From Lederbergia sp. NSJ-179 (GTDB taxonomy: Bacteria; Bacillota; Bacilli; Bacillales; Bacillaceae_C): a stretch of DNA of 64,000 bases. Location: positions 62,001 through 126,000 of the forward strand of contig NZ_JALIFP010000003.1 in assembly GCF_022867885.1 (NCBI RefSeq). Reading direction: 5' to 3'. The notes under the pieces were generated by a model. It worked only from the letters and a program-made list of their open reading frames with translations. It did not search any database and was not told the origin of the DNA. Position numbers and translations under genes: made by a program. Shown here piece by piece: positions 1 through 8,608 of the stretch; position 1 is the stretch's first letter, and every line of letters begins with the position of its first letter.

Positions 1-210
1 GGAAGCGAATGAGAGACGGAAGAAGCGTACAAAAGTACGTGACTGACAGAGCGAAAGAAGCTGACGCAGTAATGCGCCGCTCATCACACCTCCCGTTAAA
101 ATTGGGAGGAGCAAGCAGGACAAGGAAGCGAATGAGAGACGGAAGGAGCGTACAAAAGTACGTGACTGACAGAGCGAAAGAAGCTGACGCAGTAATGCGC
201 CGCTCATCAC
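1..210. repeat. 87-bp direct repeat, two copies
   Basis: Copies at 1-87 and 124-210 differ at one visible position. Each contains a small hairpin (GCGTAC-AAAA-GTACGT) and ends in GCGCCGCTCATCAC. The 36 bp between them holds another hairpin, CCTCCC/GGGAGG. The first copy begins at the window edge, so more copies may lie upstream. The second copy ends 11 bp before tRNA-Val. An open frame runs through both copies but has no ribosome binding site and simply repeats, so I treat it as non-coding. Confidence 0.75.
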
Positions 211-221
211 AATTTTAACCC

Positions 222-294
222 GGAGGATTAGCTCAGTTGGGAGAGCATCTGCCTTACAAGCAGAGGGTCGGCGGTTCGAGCCCGTCATCCTCCA
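222..294 (+). tRNA. tRNA-Val (anticodon TAC)
   Basis: Full cloverleaf: acceptor GGAGGAT pairs with ATCCTCC, D-loop AGCTCAGTTGGGAGAGC, anticodon stem-loop CTGCC TTACAAG CAG and T-arm GGTTCGAGCC. Discriminator A at 294 is not followed by an encoded CCA. It is the first of four tRNA genes on the plus strand. Confidence 0.96.
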
Positions 295-334
295 CTTTAT
301 TTAAGATAGGAGTATGGATTTCGGCTAATACCGG

Positions 335-454
335 ATCTAGCTCCAGCGCCTAGCCCCTCGAGGTCATAAACCCGCGCCAATAAAAGTCAGAACCGGACTT
401 TTATTGTCTCAGAACATTTGCTTGTCGGGGCTGACCAAGGCGCTTGCGCTTTTC
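335..454 (+). repeat. Interspersed structured repeat, copy A
   Basis: The element starts CTAGCTCCAGCGCC and ends AAGGCGCTTGCGCTTTTC. Its outer arms can pair, and a central hairpin is built from AATAAAAGTC and GACTTTTATT. It lies between tRNA-Val and tRNA-Tyr. Related copies are at 6124-6240 (inverted) and 59066-59190, with short derivatives at 2468-2521 and 8609-8662. The central hairpin sequence changes between copies while staying self-complementary. Confidence 0.8.
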
Positions 455-458
455 AAAT

Positions 459-543
459 GGTGGGGTAGCGAAGTGGCTAAACGCGGCGGACTGTAAATCC
501 GCTCCCTCAGGGTTCGGCGGTTCGAATCCGTCCCCCACCACCA
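459..543 (+). tRNA. tRNA-Tyr (anticodon GTA)
   Basis: Type II tRNA of 85 nt with a long variable arm (CTCCCTCAGGGTTCGG). The anticodon loop is ACTGTAAAT, and acceptor GGTGGGG pairs with CCCCACC. The discriminator A is followed by an encoded CCA at 541-543. Confidence 0.96.
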
Positions 544-599
544 TTTTTAAAACCTGTGAATATTTAGTTTGTAAATGGGTAACATACATATATCATCGT

Positions 600-674
600 T
601 GGGCTATAGCCAAGTGGTAAGGCAACGGACTTTGACTCCGTCATTCGTTGGTTCGAATCCAGCTAGCCCAGCCA
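600..674 (+). tRNA. tRNA-Gln (anticodon TTG)
   Basis: Acceptor TGGGCTA pairs with TAGCCCA. The anticodon loop is ACTTTGACT, the discriminator is G and CCA is encoded at 672-674. It lies one base before the following tRNA-Lys, so the two are co-transcribed. Confidence 0.96.
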
Positions 675-675
675 T

Positions 676-751
676 GAGCCATTAGCTCAGTTGGTAGAGC
701 ATCTGACTTTTAATCAGAGGGTCGCAGGTTCGAATCCTGCATGGCTCACCA
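676..751 (+). tRNA. tRNA-Lys (anticodon TTT)
   Basis: Acceptor GAGCCAT pairs with ATGGCTC. The anticodon loop is ACTTTTAAT, the T-arm is AGGTTCGAATCCT and CCA is encoded at 749-751. It is the last tRNA of the Val-Tyr-Gln-Lys cluster, an order that resembles the tRNA block near sigW in Bacillus subtilis. Confidence 0.96.
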
Positions 752-820
752 CTGAGGACGTCTTGATGATCAAATTTAAGGCTTTTTTTTATTTGTAAAG
801 CTTGCATGAATAGCTTAGAT

Positions 821-868
821 ACAAAATAGACGAGAAGCAACCAATCATGGATTGCTTACTCGTCTATA
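821..868 (-). terminator. Terminator of the Spo0E-like gene
   Basis: Read on the minus strand, TAGACGAGTAAGCAA pairs with TTGCTTCTCGTCTA across a short loop and is followed by TTTTG. The stop codon of the Spo0E-like gene lies inside the stem. Confidence 0.7.
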
Positions 869-1023
869 TTTGTTGTGAGAGCGTGATACTTATTCAGAAG
901 TTTGTCCAACTGGTCACTGATATGAATGACCCGTTCGTCCATAAAGGAAGAGGACAGACTCAGTTCAATCATCTGTTGTCGATAATCTTCAATCTTATTG
1001 AGTAAATCTGATTTATTTCTCAC
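856..1023 (-). CDS. Spo0E-like aspartyl-phosphate phosphatase, 55 aa
   Basis: The predicted protein is 55 aa, the normal size for the Spo0E-like sporulation regulator family. These small helical-hairpin proteins dephosphorylate Spo0A~P and so hold back sporulation. The family signature SxxxD is present as S36-D-Q-L-D40, preceded by an amphipathic helix (NKIEDYRQQMIEL) that would form the first arm of the hairpin. Translation starts at a GTG that follows a GGGGG ribosome binding site by 8 nt; a second in-frame GTG two codons upstream is less well spaced. The gene is alone on the minus strand, facing the tRNAs, with its own terminator. Which phospho-protein it acts on cannot be read from sequence. 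Confidence 0.85.
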   Translation of the reverse strand: MRNKSDLLNKIEDYRQQMIELSLSSSFMDERVIHISDQLDKLLNKYHALTTNIDE

Positions 1024-1166
1024 GTCCACTGCCCCCTGCTGTTTTTTTCATTTCTTGTATTCCCATTTAACAAAATATTAAACAAGTACTTAGAAATTTG
1101 GTAATATAGAAGTGATGTGTCTATTTTAAATATATAGTTACAAGATAAATTTTTTTAATTTGTATT

Positions 1167-1192
1167 TGAAACCTTTTTTTACTTTATACGTA
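1167..1192 (+). promoter_or_regulatory. SigW-type autoregulatory promoter
   Basis: TGAAAC at 1167-1172 and CGTA at 1189-1192 are separated by exactly 16 nt. This matches the known extracytoplasmic sigma W promoter (TGAAAC-N16-CGTA) and lies 37 bp before the sigW start, as expected for an autoregulated ECF operon. Confidence 0.88.
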
Positions 1193-1228
1193 TATAGGAT
1201 AACCGCATGAGCGGGGGGTATTTTAGGG

Positions 1229-1792
1229 ATGGATTTGATTATCAATCAACGAATCAAAGAGGTTCTAAAGGGCGATCAGGAAGCATTTGGCGAAATTGTG
1301 GAACTATTTAAGGATAAAGTTTTCCAGCTTTGTTACCGAATGTTGGGGAATCGGCATGAAGCGGAAGATATTGCTCAAGAAGCTTTTGTTCGAGCGTATA
1401 TTAACATCCATAGTTTTAATCAGAAAAAAAAGTTCTCCACATGGATTTACAGGATTGCCACCAATCTTTGTATTGATCGGATTCGGAAAAAGAAACCTGA
1501 TTATTTTCTGGACGCAGAAGTTGCGGGATCAGAAGGATTAACTATGTACTCGCAAATTGCTGCTGAAGGGAAATCGCCTGATGCTGAAGTGGAAACCATT
1601 GAACTTCAAGAGATTGTTCAACAAGAAATTATGAAGCTTCCTGATAAATACAGAGTCGTTGTCATTTTGAGATACATTGATGAACTTTCATTAAATGAAA
1701 TTAGTGAAGTTTTAGAAATGCCGCTAGGTACAGTGAAGACGCGAATTCATCGTGCGCGTGAAGCGCTTCGTAAACAACTGAACAATTTGTAG
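1229..1792 (+). CDS. sigW: ECF RNA polymerase sigma factor SigW
   Basis: This 187-aa protein has the two-domain ECF layout. Region 2 contains ALEDIAQEAF-like sequence (here AEDIAQEAFVRAY) and the FSTWIYRIATNLCIDRIR helix. Region 4 contains LPDKYRVVVILRYIDEL and the recognition helix EMPLGTVKTRIHRAREAL. In Bacillus, SigW directs the cell-envelope and antimicrobial-peptide stress regulon and is held inactive by the membrane protein RsiW. The next gene is that partner, five bases downstream of the stop. A canonical SigW promoter sits upstream, and the identity is further fixed by the downstream cdaA-cdaR-glmM order. Confidence 0.96.
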   Translation: MDLIINQRIKEVLKGDQEAFGEIVELFKDKVFQLCYRMLGNRHEAEDIAQEAFVRAYINIHSFNQKKKFSTWIYRIATNLCIDRIRKKKPDYFLDAEVAGSEGLTMYSQIAAEGKSPDAEVETIELQEIVQQEIMKLPDKYRVVVILRYIDELSLNEISEVLEMPLGTVKTRIHRAREALRKQLNNL

Positions 1793-1809
1793 GAAAGGTG
1801 AGAAGGAAA

Positions 1810-2430
1810 TTGAAGGCGTGTCCTGAAGAAATCGTTCTCTATATGCATGATTACTTAGATGGTGACCTGCCTTACGAGAAGGAGCAACTATTAAAAAGTC
1901 ATTTACAGCAATGTTCTAGCTGTCAAAAGCATTTTCAAGAATTGAAAAGAACCGTTGCTTATATACAAAGCACTTCTAATTTACAACCATCCAGTGGATT
2001 TACCGCAAATGTTATGGCGAATTTGCCTAAAGAGAAAAGTAGTACTGGTGTCAAACGCTGGTTTCGTCAACATCCTATCCTTGTTGCAGCATCGTTATTT
2101 CTCGTTCTGATGGCTGGCAGTGTTTTTAGTATTTGGAGTGATGATCAAAGGTTTTCGGTGACCAAACAACCTAATCTTGTCGTTGAAAATAATACAGTCA
2201 TCGTACCTGAGGGAAAGGTAGTTGATGGGGATATTACGGTCAAAAATGGTGATATCCGTATAGAAGGAGAAGTAAGAGGAGATGTGACCGTTATTAATGG
2301 TGATAAATATATGGCTTCAGCCGGAAACATCACAGGGAATGTAGAGGAAATTGATGAATTATTTGATTGGCTTTGGTATAAAATGAAACAAGGCGCAAAT
2401 AAAATTGTTCATTTGTTTGAGGAGGACTAA
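1810..2430 (+). CDS. rsiW: Anti-sigma-W factor RsiW
   Basis: Transmembrane anti-sigma factor of about 206 aa. The N-terminal zinc anti-sigma domain shows the H-x3-C-x2-C pattern (SHLQQCSSCQKHF), preceded by CPEEIVLYMHDYLDGDL. A single membrane segment follows (HPILVAASLFLVLMAGSVFS), then an extracytoplasmic tail rich in short repeats (VVDGDITVKNGDIRIEGEV) like those of RsiW C-termini. I chose the TTG at 1810 because AAAGGTGAG lies 7 nt upstream; a GTG at 1798 in the same frame has no site before it. RsiW is degraded by regulated proteolysis under envelope stress, which releases SigW. Confidence 0.93.
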   Translation: MKACPEEIVLYMHDYLDGDLPYEKEQLLKSHLQQCSSCQKHFQELKRTVAYIQSTSNLQPSSGFTANVMANLPKEKSSTGVKRWFRQHPILVAASLFLVLMAGSVFSIWSDDQRFSVTKQPNLVVENNTVIVPEGKVVDGDITVKNGDIRIEGEVRGDVTVINGDKYMASAGNITGNVEEIDELFDWLWYKMKQGANKIVHLFEED

Positions 2431-2432
2431 GC

Positions 2433-2464
2433 AGGACTGTTGAAAATCAGCAGTCCTCTTTCTT
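2433..2464 (+). terminator. Terminator after rsiW
   Basis: AGGACTG (2433-2439) pairs with CAGTCCT (2451-2457), followed by CTTTCTTT. It ends the sigW-rsiW transcript just after the rsiW stop. Confidence 0.8.
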
Positions 2465-2467
2465 TAT

Positions 2468-2521
2468 TTAGCTCCAGCGCGCCTTGCTGTTCATCCATAT
2501 TCCAGGCGCCTTGCACTTTCC
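2468..2521 (+). repeat. Interspersed repeat, short form D
   Basis: AGCTCCAGCGCGCC, about 18 bp of filler (TTCATCCATATTC), then AGGCGCCTTGC: the two ends of the long element without its middle. It matches the short copy at 8609-8662 (inverted) in both ends and in the filler, so it is a distinct sub-family rather than a random deletion. Confidence 0.7.
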
Positions 2522-2664
2522 TTAATTTTCCTATTGGATAAAATGACTGGATACGTGCAAATGGAAAAATAGAGATTCTCGAATGATATGTGATATAATA
2601 AATTGGTTAATAGAGCGAATAGATGTAAAAATGCATTTTTGAATAAATAGATGGAGGAAAGATA

Positions 2665-3495
2665 ATGCCGTTTCCCGACCTTCCCATCCTAAAATACTTA
2701 TCCCAAATCGTTGATATTTTTCTCGTATGGTTTGTTATTTATAAATTAATTATGGTGATCCGTGGAACAAAAGCTGTTCAGTTGCTTAAGGGAATATTTG
2801 TGATTATTATCGTAAAGTTATTGAGTGACTTTCTCCATTTAAACACATTGAGTTTAATGATGGATACAGTCATTACATGGGGATTTCTTGCGATTATTAT
2901 TATTTTCCAACCAGAATTAAGACGTGCCTTGGAACAATTGGGACGTGGCAGATTTTTTGCGCGAAGTGGTATCCAAGAAGAGGAGGAACAAAAACAGCGG
3001 GTTGATGCGATTATCAATGCAACCAATTACATGGCGAAAAGGCGGATTGGCGCCCTTATTTCGATTGAAAAAGGAACAGGTATGGGGGATTATATTGAAA
3101 CAGGAATTCCTATGAATTCAACGTTGACCCATGAATTACTAATCAATATTTTTATTCCAAATACACCTCTTCACGATGGGGCTGTCATTATCCAGAAGAC
3201 GAAAATTGCTGCTGCAGCTTGCTATCTTCCATTGTCAGAAAGCCCGTTTATTTCTAAGGAATTAGGAACAAGACATCGGGCTGCATTGGGAATTAGTGAG
3301 GTGACAGATAGTTTAACCATCGTGGTTTCAGAGGAAACAGGCGGTGTCTCTGTTACGAAAAATGGGGAGTTACTTCGAGACTTATCAAATGAAAAGTTTA
3401 AGGAAATTCTCATACAAGAGCTTGTTACAGACAGCAATGTAAAAACGTCTTCCCCATCTATCTGGAAAAGAAGGGAGAAGACAAAAAATGGATAA
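2665..3495 (+). CDS. cdaA: Diadenylate cyclase CdaA
   Basis: 276-aa membrane diadenylate cyclase that makes c-di-AMP from two ATP. About three hydrophobic segments occupy the first 95 residues (IVDIFLVWFVIYKLIMVI onward), followed by the DisA_N catalytic domain. The signature residues are present: D171-G-A in LHDGAVII and R203-H-R in GTRHRAALG. The start has a good site, ATGGAGGAAAG. The 3' end overlaps cdaR by 8 bp, and CdaR is its known membrane regulator. GlmM, encoded next, binds and inhibits CdaA in Bacillus, so the three genes form one functional unit linking c-di-AMP to wall precursor synthesis. Confidence 0.96.
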   Translation: MPFPDLPILKYLSQIVDIFLVWFVIYKLIMVIRGTKAVQLLKGIFVIIIVKLLSDFLHLNTLSLMMDTVITWGFLAIIIIFQPELRRALEQLGRGRFFARSGIQEEEEQKQRVDAIINATNYMAKRRIGALISIEKGTGMGDYIETGIPMNSTLTHELLINIFIPNTPLHDGAVIIQKTKIAAAACYLPLSESPFISKELGTRHRAALGISEVTDSLTIVVSEETGGVSVTKNGELLRDLSNEKFKEILIQELVTDSNVKTSSPSIWKRREKTKNG

Positions 3496-4729
3496 CTTTA
3501 TGGAAAATCCTTGGTTCGTTAGAATTATTGCTATGTTGCTTGCCGTTTTACTTTTTATAACAGCGAATGATTTAGGTGCAAAGGATAAAGGTTCCACCCC
3601 AAACAACATGGAAAATAATGATTCAGATACCATTACGGATTTCCCTGTTGAAGTTTATTATGATTCCGAAAATCTTGTTGTTTCGGGAGTACCAGAAATG
3701 GTCGATGTGAAGATTGAAGGACAACGAAGATTTGTAGAGGCAGCTAAAAGACAGCGGGATTTTACGGTCTATGTTGATTTATCCAATTTAGAAATTGGGA
3801 AGCATCGTGTACCAATTCTATACAAGGATATTTCAGATAAATTGAAAGTGACAATTGAGCCATCCTATATAGAGGTTAATGTACAAGAAAAAGTGACAGA
3901 TGAATATAGTGTGGAGGCTGAATTTAATCGGAGGATTTTAGCAGAAGGATTTGAAGCAGAACAACCAGAAGTAAAACCAAAAACAGTGAAAATTACAGGG
4001 GCTAAAGATGTTATAAAACGAATTGCCTATGTCAAAGCGACGATTGATGCGAGTGGTCTCATTAATGATACAATTAGAAGAGATGCTCATGTCACTGTGC
4101 TTGATCGCGATTTGAACAAGCTTGAGGTGATGGTTGAACCTGAAACAGTCGCTGTCACAATCCCGGTGACGAATCCGAGAAAAAACGTTCCGATCAAAAT
4201 TAACAAAACAGGGGAACCGCCTAAGGGGATTGAAATTAAGGCTGTAAGCACGGTTACACCTGAGGTGGTTATATTTGGAACAACGGAGGTTTTAAAGGAC
4301 ATTAATGAGCTGGAAGTATCGGTGGATGTAAGTAATATTGAGCAGGATACAGAAGTGGAAGTCCCGCTTAATATTCCAGAGGGTGTGAATAAAATAACAC
4401 CAGAGACGATTAAAGTAAAGATTACCGCAGATAAGGAAAAAAAGGAAAAAACTTTTGATAATGTGTCGATTGAATCGAAAGGTTTGAAATCTGGTATGGA
4501 GTTTGATCTATTGTCTCCAGGGAACGGATCCGTATCACTGAAAGTGTTCGGAGACGAAAAAGATCTAGCGAAAGCCAGTAAAGAGCAGTTCCATGTAGTA
4601 ATGGATTTGAGTGGTCTAGATACAGGGACTCATGATGCGGACCTTACCGTTGATGGACCTAAAAACATGGAATGGGAATTATCCGAAAAAAAAGCAAAAG
4701 TCCGGATAAGAGAAAAAGAAACTGACTAA
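3488..4729 (+). CDS. cdaR: CdaA regulatory protein CdaR (YbbR domains)
   Basis: 413-aa protein with one N-terminal membrane anchor (residues about 8-25, [17 protein letters not shown]) and an extracytoplasmic part made of YbbR-type beta repeats, seen as recurring [15 protein letters not shown] and [10 protein letters not shown] strands. CdaR contacts the membrane domain of CdaA and modulates c-di-AMP synthesis. The region just after the anchor ([16 protein letters not shown]) is low-complexity and probably a linker. The gene overlaps cdaA and is followed after 31 bp by glmM. Confidence 0.94.
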   Translation: MDNFMENPWFVRIIAMLLAVLLFITANDLGAKDKGSTPNNMENNDSDTITDFPVEVYYDSENLVVSGVPEMVDVKIEGQRRFVEAAKRQRDFTVYVDLSNLEIGKHRVPILYKDISDKLKVTIEPSYIEVNVQEKVTDEYSVEAEFNRRILAEGFEAEQPEVKPKTVKITGAKDVIKRIAYVKATIDASGLINDTIRRDAHVTVLDRDLNKLEVMVEPETVAVTIPVTNPRKNVPIKINKTGEPPKGIEIKAVSTVTPEVVIFGTTEVLKDINELEVSVDVSNIEQDTEVEVPLNIPEGVNKITPETIKVKITADKEKKEKTFDNVSIESKGLKSGMEFDLLSPGNGSVSLKVFGDEKDLAKASKEQFHVVMDLSGLDTGTHDADLTVDGPKNMEWELSEKKAKVRIREKETD

Positions 4730-4760
4730 GACATTCTCTAAAGAAGGAGCGAAACGTAGA

Positions 4761-6116
4761 ATGGGTAAATATTTTGGAACTGATGGAGTAAGAGGGGTTG
4801 CGAACAGTGAACTTACGCCAGAATTAGCATTTAAATTGGGAAGGTTTGGCGGCTATGTTTTGGCGAATCAAACAGAACGCCCTAAAATCCTCATCGGCCG
4901 AGATACCCGGATTTCAGGTCATATGCTAGAAGGTGCCCTTGTATCTGGATTATTGTCGATTGGAGCAGAAGTGATGCGCCTAGGCGTGATTACAACGCCT
5001 GGAGTAGCTTATTTGACGAAGGTATTGGGAGCGCAAGCAGGAATCATGATTTCTGCTTCTCATAACCCTGTAGCAGATAATGGAATCAAGTTTTTTGGAC
5101 CAGACGGGTTTAAGTTATCAGATGAACAAGAAACTGAGATTGAAGAATTATTAGAGTCGGATGATGATGATCTACCACGTCCTATCGGAGCATCCTTAGG
5201 GGTTGTCAATGACTATTTCGAAGGTGGACAAAAGTACTTACAGTTTCTAAAACAATCAGTGGATGAGGATTTTTCCAACATCCATGTTGCGCTCGATTGC
5301 GCGCATGGTTCTACTTCCTCTTTAGCAACTCATTTATTTGCCGACCTTGATGCCGATATTTCAACCATGGGTTCATCGCCGAATGGACTTAATATCAACG
5401 AAGGAGTGGGATCAACCCATCCTGAAGCGCTTAGTGCCTTTGTAAAAGAAAAAGGGGCCGATATTGGTCTAGCCTTTGATGGGGACGGAGATCGAGTTAT
5501 TGCCATTGATGAAAATGGACAAGTTGTGGATGGAGATTATATTCTCTATATTTGTGCAAAACAAATGCAAGAAGAGGCCCGCTTGCAACAATCAACCGTT
5601 GTTTCAACAGTCATGAGTAACCTAGGCTTTTATAAGGGACTTGATGAACAAGGGATTAAAAGTGTCCAAACAGCGGTTGGAGATCGTTATGTAGTAGAAG
5701 AAATGAAAAAGAATGGTTATAATTTGGGGGGAGAACAATCCGGGCATATCATTTTCCTTGATTATAATACAACTGGTGATGGTCTCTTAACCGGTCTTCA
5801 GCTTGTGAATATTATGAAGTTAACAGGGAAGCCATTATCGGAGTTAGCGAAAGGGATGGAAAAATTCCCGCAAAAGCTTGTAAACGTGCGTGTGAAAGAT
5901 AAATATCATGTAACAGATAATGAAAAGGTAAAATCCGTGATAGAAGAAGTTGAGTCAGAAATGAATGGCAATGGTCGGATCCTTGTCCGGCCTTCAGGCA
6001 CAGAACCGCTCGTTAGAGTCATGGTAGAGGCCGCTACCGAAGAAGATAGTGAAACTTTTGCCAATCGAATTGTTTCGGTTGTATTAGAAGAAATGGGCCT
6101 TTCTACAGAAGAATAG
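4761..6116 (+). CDS. glmM: Phosphoglucosamine mutase GlmM
   Basis: 451 aa, the usual length. It converts glucosamine-6-phosphate to glucosamine-1-phosphate for UDP-GlcNAc and peptidoglycan synthesis. The active-site serine lies in MISASHNP (S100), the metal loop is DGDGDR and the sugar loop is GGEQSGH; the C-terminal phosphate-binding loop is [23 protein letters not shown] is 9-10 nt before ATG. In B. subtilis glmS follows; here the next gene is on the other strand, so glmS must be elsewhere. Confidence 0.97.
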   Translation: MGKYFGTDGVRGVANSELTPELAFKLGRFGGYVLANQTERPKILIGRDTRISGHMLEGALVSGLLSIGAEVMRLGVITTPGVAYLTKVLGAQAGIMISASHNPVADNGIKFFGPDGFKLSDEQETEIEELLESDDDDLPRPIGASLGVVNDYFEGGQKYLQFLKQSVDEDFSNIHVALDCAHGSTSSLATHLFADLDADISTMGSSPNGLNINEGVGSTHPEALSAFVKEKGADIGLAFDGDGDRVIAIDENGQVVDGDYILYICAKQMQEEARLQQSTVVSTVMSNLGFYKGLDEQGIKSVQTAVGDRYVVEEMKKNGYNLGGEQSGHIIFLDYNTTGDGLLTGLQLVNIMKLTGKPLSELAKGMEKFPQKLVNVRVKDKYHVTDNEKVKSVIEEVESEMNGNGRILVRPSGTEPLVRVMVEAATEEDSETFANRIVSVVLEEMGLSTEE

Positions 6117-6123
6117 AAAGAGT

Positions 6124-6240
6124 AAAGCGCAAGGCGCCCGCTATCGGCGAAAAGCAAATGTTCTGAGACAATAAAAGTCAGGTTTTGACTTTTGTTGTCT
6201 CGGTTTTATGACATCGAGCCAGTGGCGCCTGGAGCTAGAC
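6124..6240 (-). repeat. Interspersed structured repeat, copy B
   Basis: Inverted relative to copy A: starts AAAGCGCAAGGCGCCCG and ends GGCGCCTGGAGCTAG on the plus strand. The central hairpin is GAGACAATAAAAGTC against GACTTTTGTTGTCTC, longer than in copy A. CTATCGGCGAAAAGCAAATGTTC is the conserved inner block. It lies just after glmM. Confidence 0.8.
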
Positions 6241-6280
6241 CCTAACACTAGCCAATTTTTATACTTTCCTATCTTGTAAC

Positions 6281-6316
6281 AAAAGCGCAAGCGCCCGAAT
6301 AGGGCACTTGCGCTTT
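6281..6316. terminator. Bidirectional terminator between glmM and the met genes
   Basis: AAAAGCGCAAGCGCCC pairs with GGGCACTTGCGCTTT with one mismatch, and on the minus strand the stem is followed by a T-rich tract (TTTTGTT). It serves the minus-strand met operon and probably glmM as well. Confidence 0.75.
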
Positions 6317-6321
6317 ACTTA

Positions 6322-7431
6322 TTATCCCCAAACTTCCTTGGCGATGTCCACAATGAACTTTAGTTTTTCCCATTGCTGTTCTTCCGTTAAATTGTTTCCA
6401 TGGTGAGTGGAGGCAAATCCACATTGCGGGCTTAGGCATAGTTGTTCCAATGGAACATATTGAGAAGCTTCTCGAATGCGTGCGATAATTGTTTCCCTGT
6501 CTTCGAGTTCCCCCTTTTTCGAGGTGACAAGTCCAAGGACAACCCGGGCTCCGCGATTGGGGATATGTTCTAAAGGTTTAAAATCCCCTGAGCGATCATC
6601 ATCATATTCTAAGAAGAACCCATTCACTTTTTCCTTCGCAAATAAGGTTGGAGCGATCAAGGTATAGCTTCCTTCAAAGGCCCAGTTAGACCGATAGTTT
6701 CCACGGCATAGATGGGTTGTCACCACTAGATCTTCTGGTTTCCCTTCTAATACACCATTTGCTACTCGTAGAGCTAAGTCAATTAAATATTCTCTTGAAA
6801 ATTCTCCTTCATTAAAAGGGATGTCTGGAGAAGAAAGCCCTGCAATATATACATCATCCAACTGCAAATAACGGCAGCCTGCATCATAGAAAGCCTTGAT
6901 TGCATCACGATAAGCCTGAATTACATCATTTGCATATTCCTCAATATCTGGATAAATATCGACGTCACGGATCCCTTCATTAAACAGTTGATTCGGACTC
7001 GGAATGGTTTGCTTGGCTACCGCACGTCCACCAACAATCTCATTGAACTCAATAAAGTCCTTTACATGAGGATGGTCAGGGTTAAAAGAGATTTTTCCAG
7101 TGTTTCGGACATTATATCTTTCCGTTTCTTCTTCTCCATTAAAAATATATCCAACCTCAGGGACATAGCCTTCAATTCCCGTTAAATGTTCTAAGAAATC
7201 TGTATGCCAGAAACGTCGTCTAAACTCTCCATCTGTCACAAGCTCAAGGCCTGCTTCAATTTGTTTATCAATAATGCGTTTGATTTCTTTTGTTTCAATT
7301 TCATGTAATTGTTCAGCAGTAATGGCCCCTTCATGGAAATCTTTTCTAGCTTGATGGATGCTTTCTGGCCGTAATAGACTTCCTACATGGTCTGCTCTAA
7401 AAGGTGCTTTCGTTGTTGTGATAGTTGTCAT
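6322..7431 (-). CDS. MetE-like homocysteine methyltransferase (YxjG/YxjH family)
   Basis: 369-aa cobalamin-independent methionine synthase C-terminal-type protein, the size of the B. subtilis YxjG/YxjH pair rather than full MetE (about 760 aa). The N-terminus FRADHVGSLLRP and the zinc-ligand motifs THLCRGN and LSPQCGFAS are present. It should transfer a methyl group to homocysteine, but the donor is not certain for this sub-family. It is 34 bp downstream of metI on the same strand, so both are under the SAM-I riboswitch upstream of metI. The terminator at 6281-6316 follows. Confidence 0.85.
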   Translation of the reverse strand: MTTITTTKAPFRADHVGSLLRPESIHQARKDFHEGAITAEQLHEIETKEIKRIIDKQIEAGLELVTDGEFRRRFWHTDFLEHLTGIEGYVPEVGYIFNGEEETERYNVRNTGKISFNPDHPHVKDFIEFNEIVGGRAVAKQTIPSPNQLFNEGIRDVDIYPDIEEYANDVIQAYRDAIKAFYDAGCRYLQLDDVYIAGLSSPDIPFNEGEFSREYLIDLALRVANGVLEGKPEDLVVTTHLCRGNYRSNWAFEGSYTLIAPTLFAKEKVNGFFLEYDDDRSGDFKPLEHIPNRGARVVLGLVTSKKGELEDRETIIARIREASQYVPLEQLCLSPQCGFASTHHGNNLTEEQQWEKLKFIVDIAKEVWG

Positions 7432-7465
7432 TGTTCATTTTCTCCCTTTTTTTAAAAATTTTTTT

Positions 7466-8578
7466 TTAACATACTTGCTGTGCGGCGGAAAAGGCTTGTT
7501 TTACATCCGCAATAAGATCCTCTGCTTCTTCAACTCCAACGGAGAAGCGTAATAAACGAGCGCATACTCCTCTTTTGATCCGCTCATCCTCCGGAATATC
7601 CGCATGGGTTTGTGTTGTAGGATAGGTAATAAAGCTTTCGACCCCTCCTAAGCTTTCGGCGAAAGCAATTAATTGCAAGTTTTTCAGGAAAGGATCTACC
7701 CATTTGCTATCTTTGATCCGGAAGGAAATCATACCCCCTTTACCTGCATATAGAACATCTGTGACAAAGGGTTCATTTTTCAAATAGGTAACGATTTTCT
7801 TCGCATTTTCCGTATGCTTTTTCATTCTTAGATGGAGGGTTTTCAAGCCTCTAACAAGCAACCAAGAATCAAGTGGGGATAGAATCGCACCTGAAGCATT
7901 ATGGTTGGTTGCCAATTGTTCGCAAATCTTTTCTCCTTTTGCCACAACGATCCCAGCTACAACATCATTGTGACCGCCGATATATTTGGTTGCACTATGG
8001 ACAACGATATCCGCCCCTAATTCAATTGGTCGTTGATAATAGGGAGTTAGAAAGGTATTATCGACAATCAGTAATAGATTATGTTTTTTGGCTAGTTGTC
8101 CGTACTGTTCAATATCAATCTCTTGCATAAGGGGATTTGTCGGTGTCTCAATAAGTAATGCCTTTGTTTTGGGTGTGATCAAATTTTCCGTTTCATGGAC
8201 ATCTCTAAAATCGGAGTAGACTGTTTTCATTTGATAGGACTCCTCATACTGTTTAAGAAGTCGATAGGTCCCACCATAAAGATCTGCACAGGCAATAATC
8301 TCTTCACCGGTGCGGAATAAAGATAGGGCCAGTTGAATGGCGGCCATCCCTGAACTACAAGCAAATCCAGCATCCCCTGCTTCAAGATTGGCCATCCCTT
8401 CTTCAAGAACAGCTCGAGTAGGATTTTTCGTCCTTGAGTAATCATACCCTGTGGAGAGACCAAGTCCTTGATGTTCAAAGGCTGTAGATAAATAAATTGG
8501 TAAATTGATGGCACCAGTCTTTTCGTCTGTTCGATTTCCTAGTTGCGCAAGCTTTGTTTCAATGTGATTCACTGGCAT
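7466..8578 (-). CDS. metI: Cystathionine gamma-synthase / O-acetylhomoserine thiolyase MetI
   Basis: 370-aa PLP enzyme of the Cys/Met metabolism family; it condenses an activated homoserine with cysteine or sulfide in methionine synthesis. The N-terminus HIETKLAQLGNRTDEKTGA and the PLP lysine motif HSATKYIGGHND (K198) match Bacillus MetI closely. I start at the ATG at 8578, which has GAGGATG 7 nt upstream; a longer frame to 8665 runs through a repeat element and is not credible. Expression is expected to rise when SAM is low, through the riboswitch at 8716-8822. It is first in an operon with the MetE-like gene. Confidence 0.93.
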   Translation of the reverse strand: MPVNHIETKLAQLGNRTDEKTGAINLPIYLSTAFEHQGLGLSTGYDYSRTKNPTRAVLEEGMANLEAGDAGFACSSGMAAIQLALSLFRTGEEIIACADLYGGTYRLLKQYEESYQMKTVYSDFRDVHETENLITPKTKALLIETPTNPLMQEIDIEQYGQLAKKHNLLLIVDNTFLTPYYQRPIELGADIVVHSATKYIGGHNDVVAGIVVAKGEKICEQLATNHNASGAILSPLDSWLLVRGLKTLHLRMKKHTENAKKIVTYLKNEPFVTDVLYAGKGGMISFRIKDSKWVDPFLKNLQLIAFAESLGGVESFITYPTTQTHADIPEDERIKRGVCARLLRFSVGVEEAEDLIADVKQAFSAAQQVC

Positions 8579-8608
8579 TATGGTCATCCTCTTCTGTAGA
8601 ATATTTAA

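Noticed and set aside
9-218. 69-codon frame across the 87-bp repeats at the left edge
   Set aside because: It has no ribosome binding site and only restates the DNA repeat; no protein-like features.
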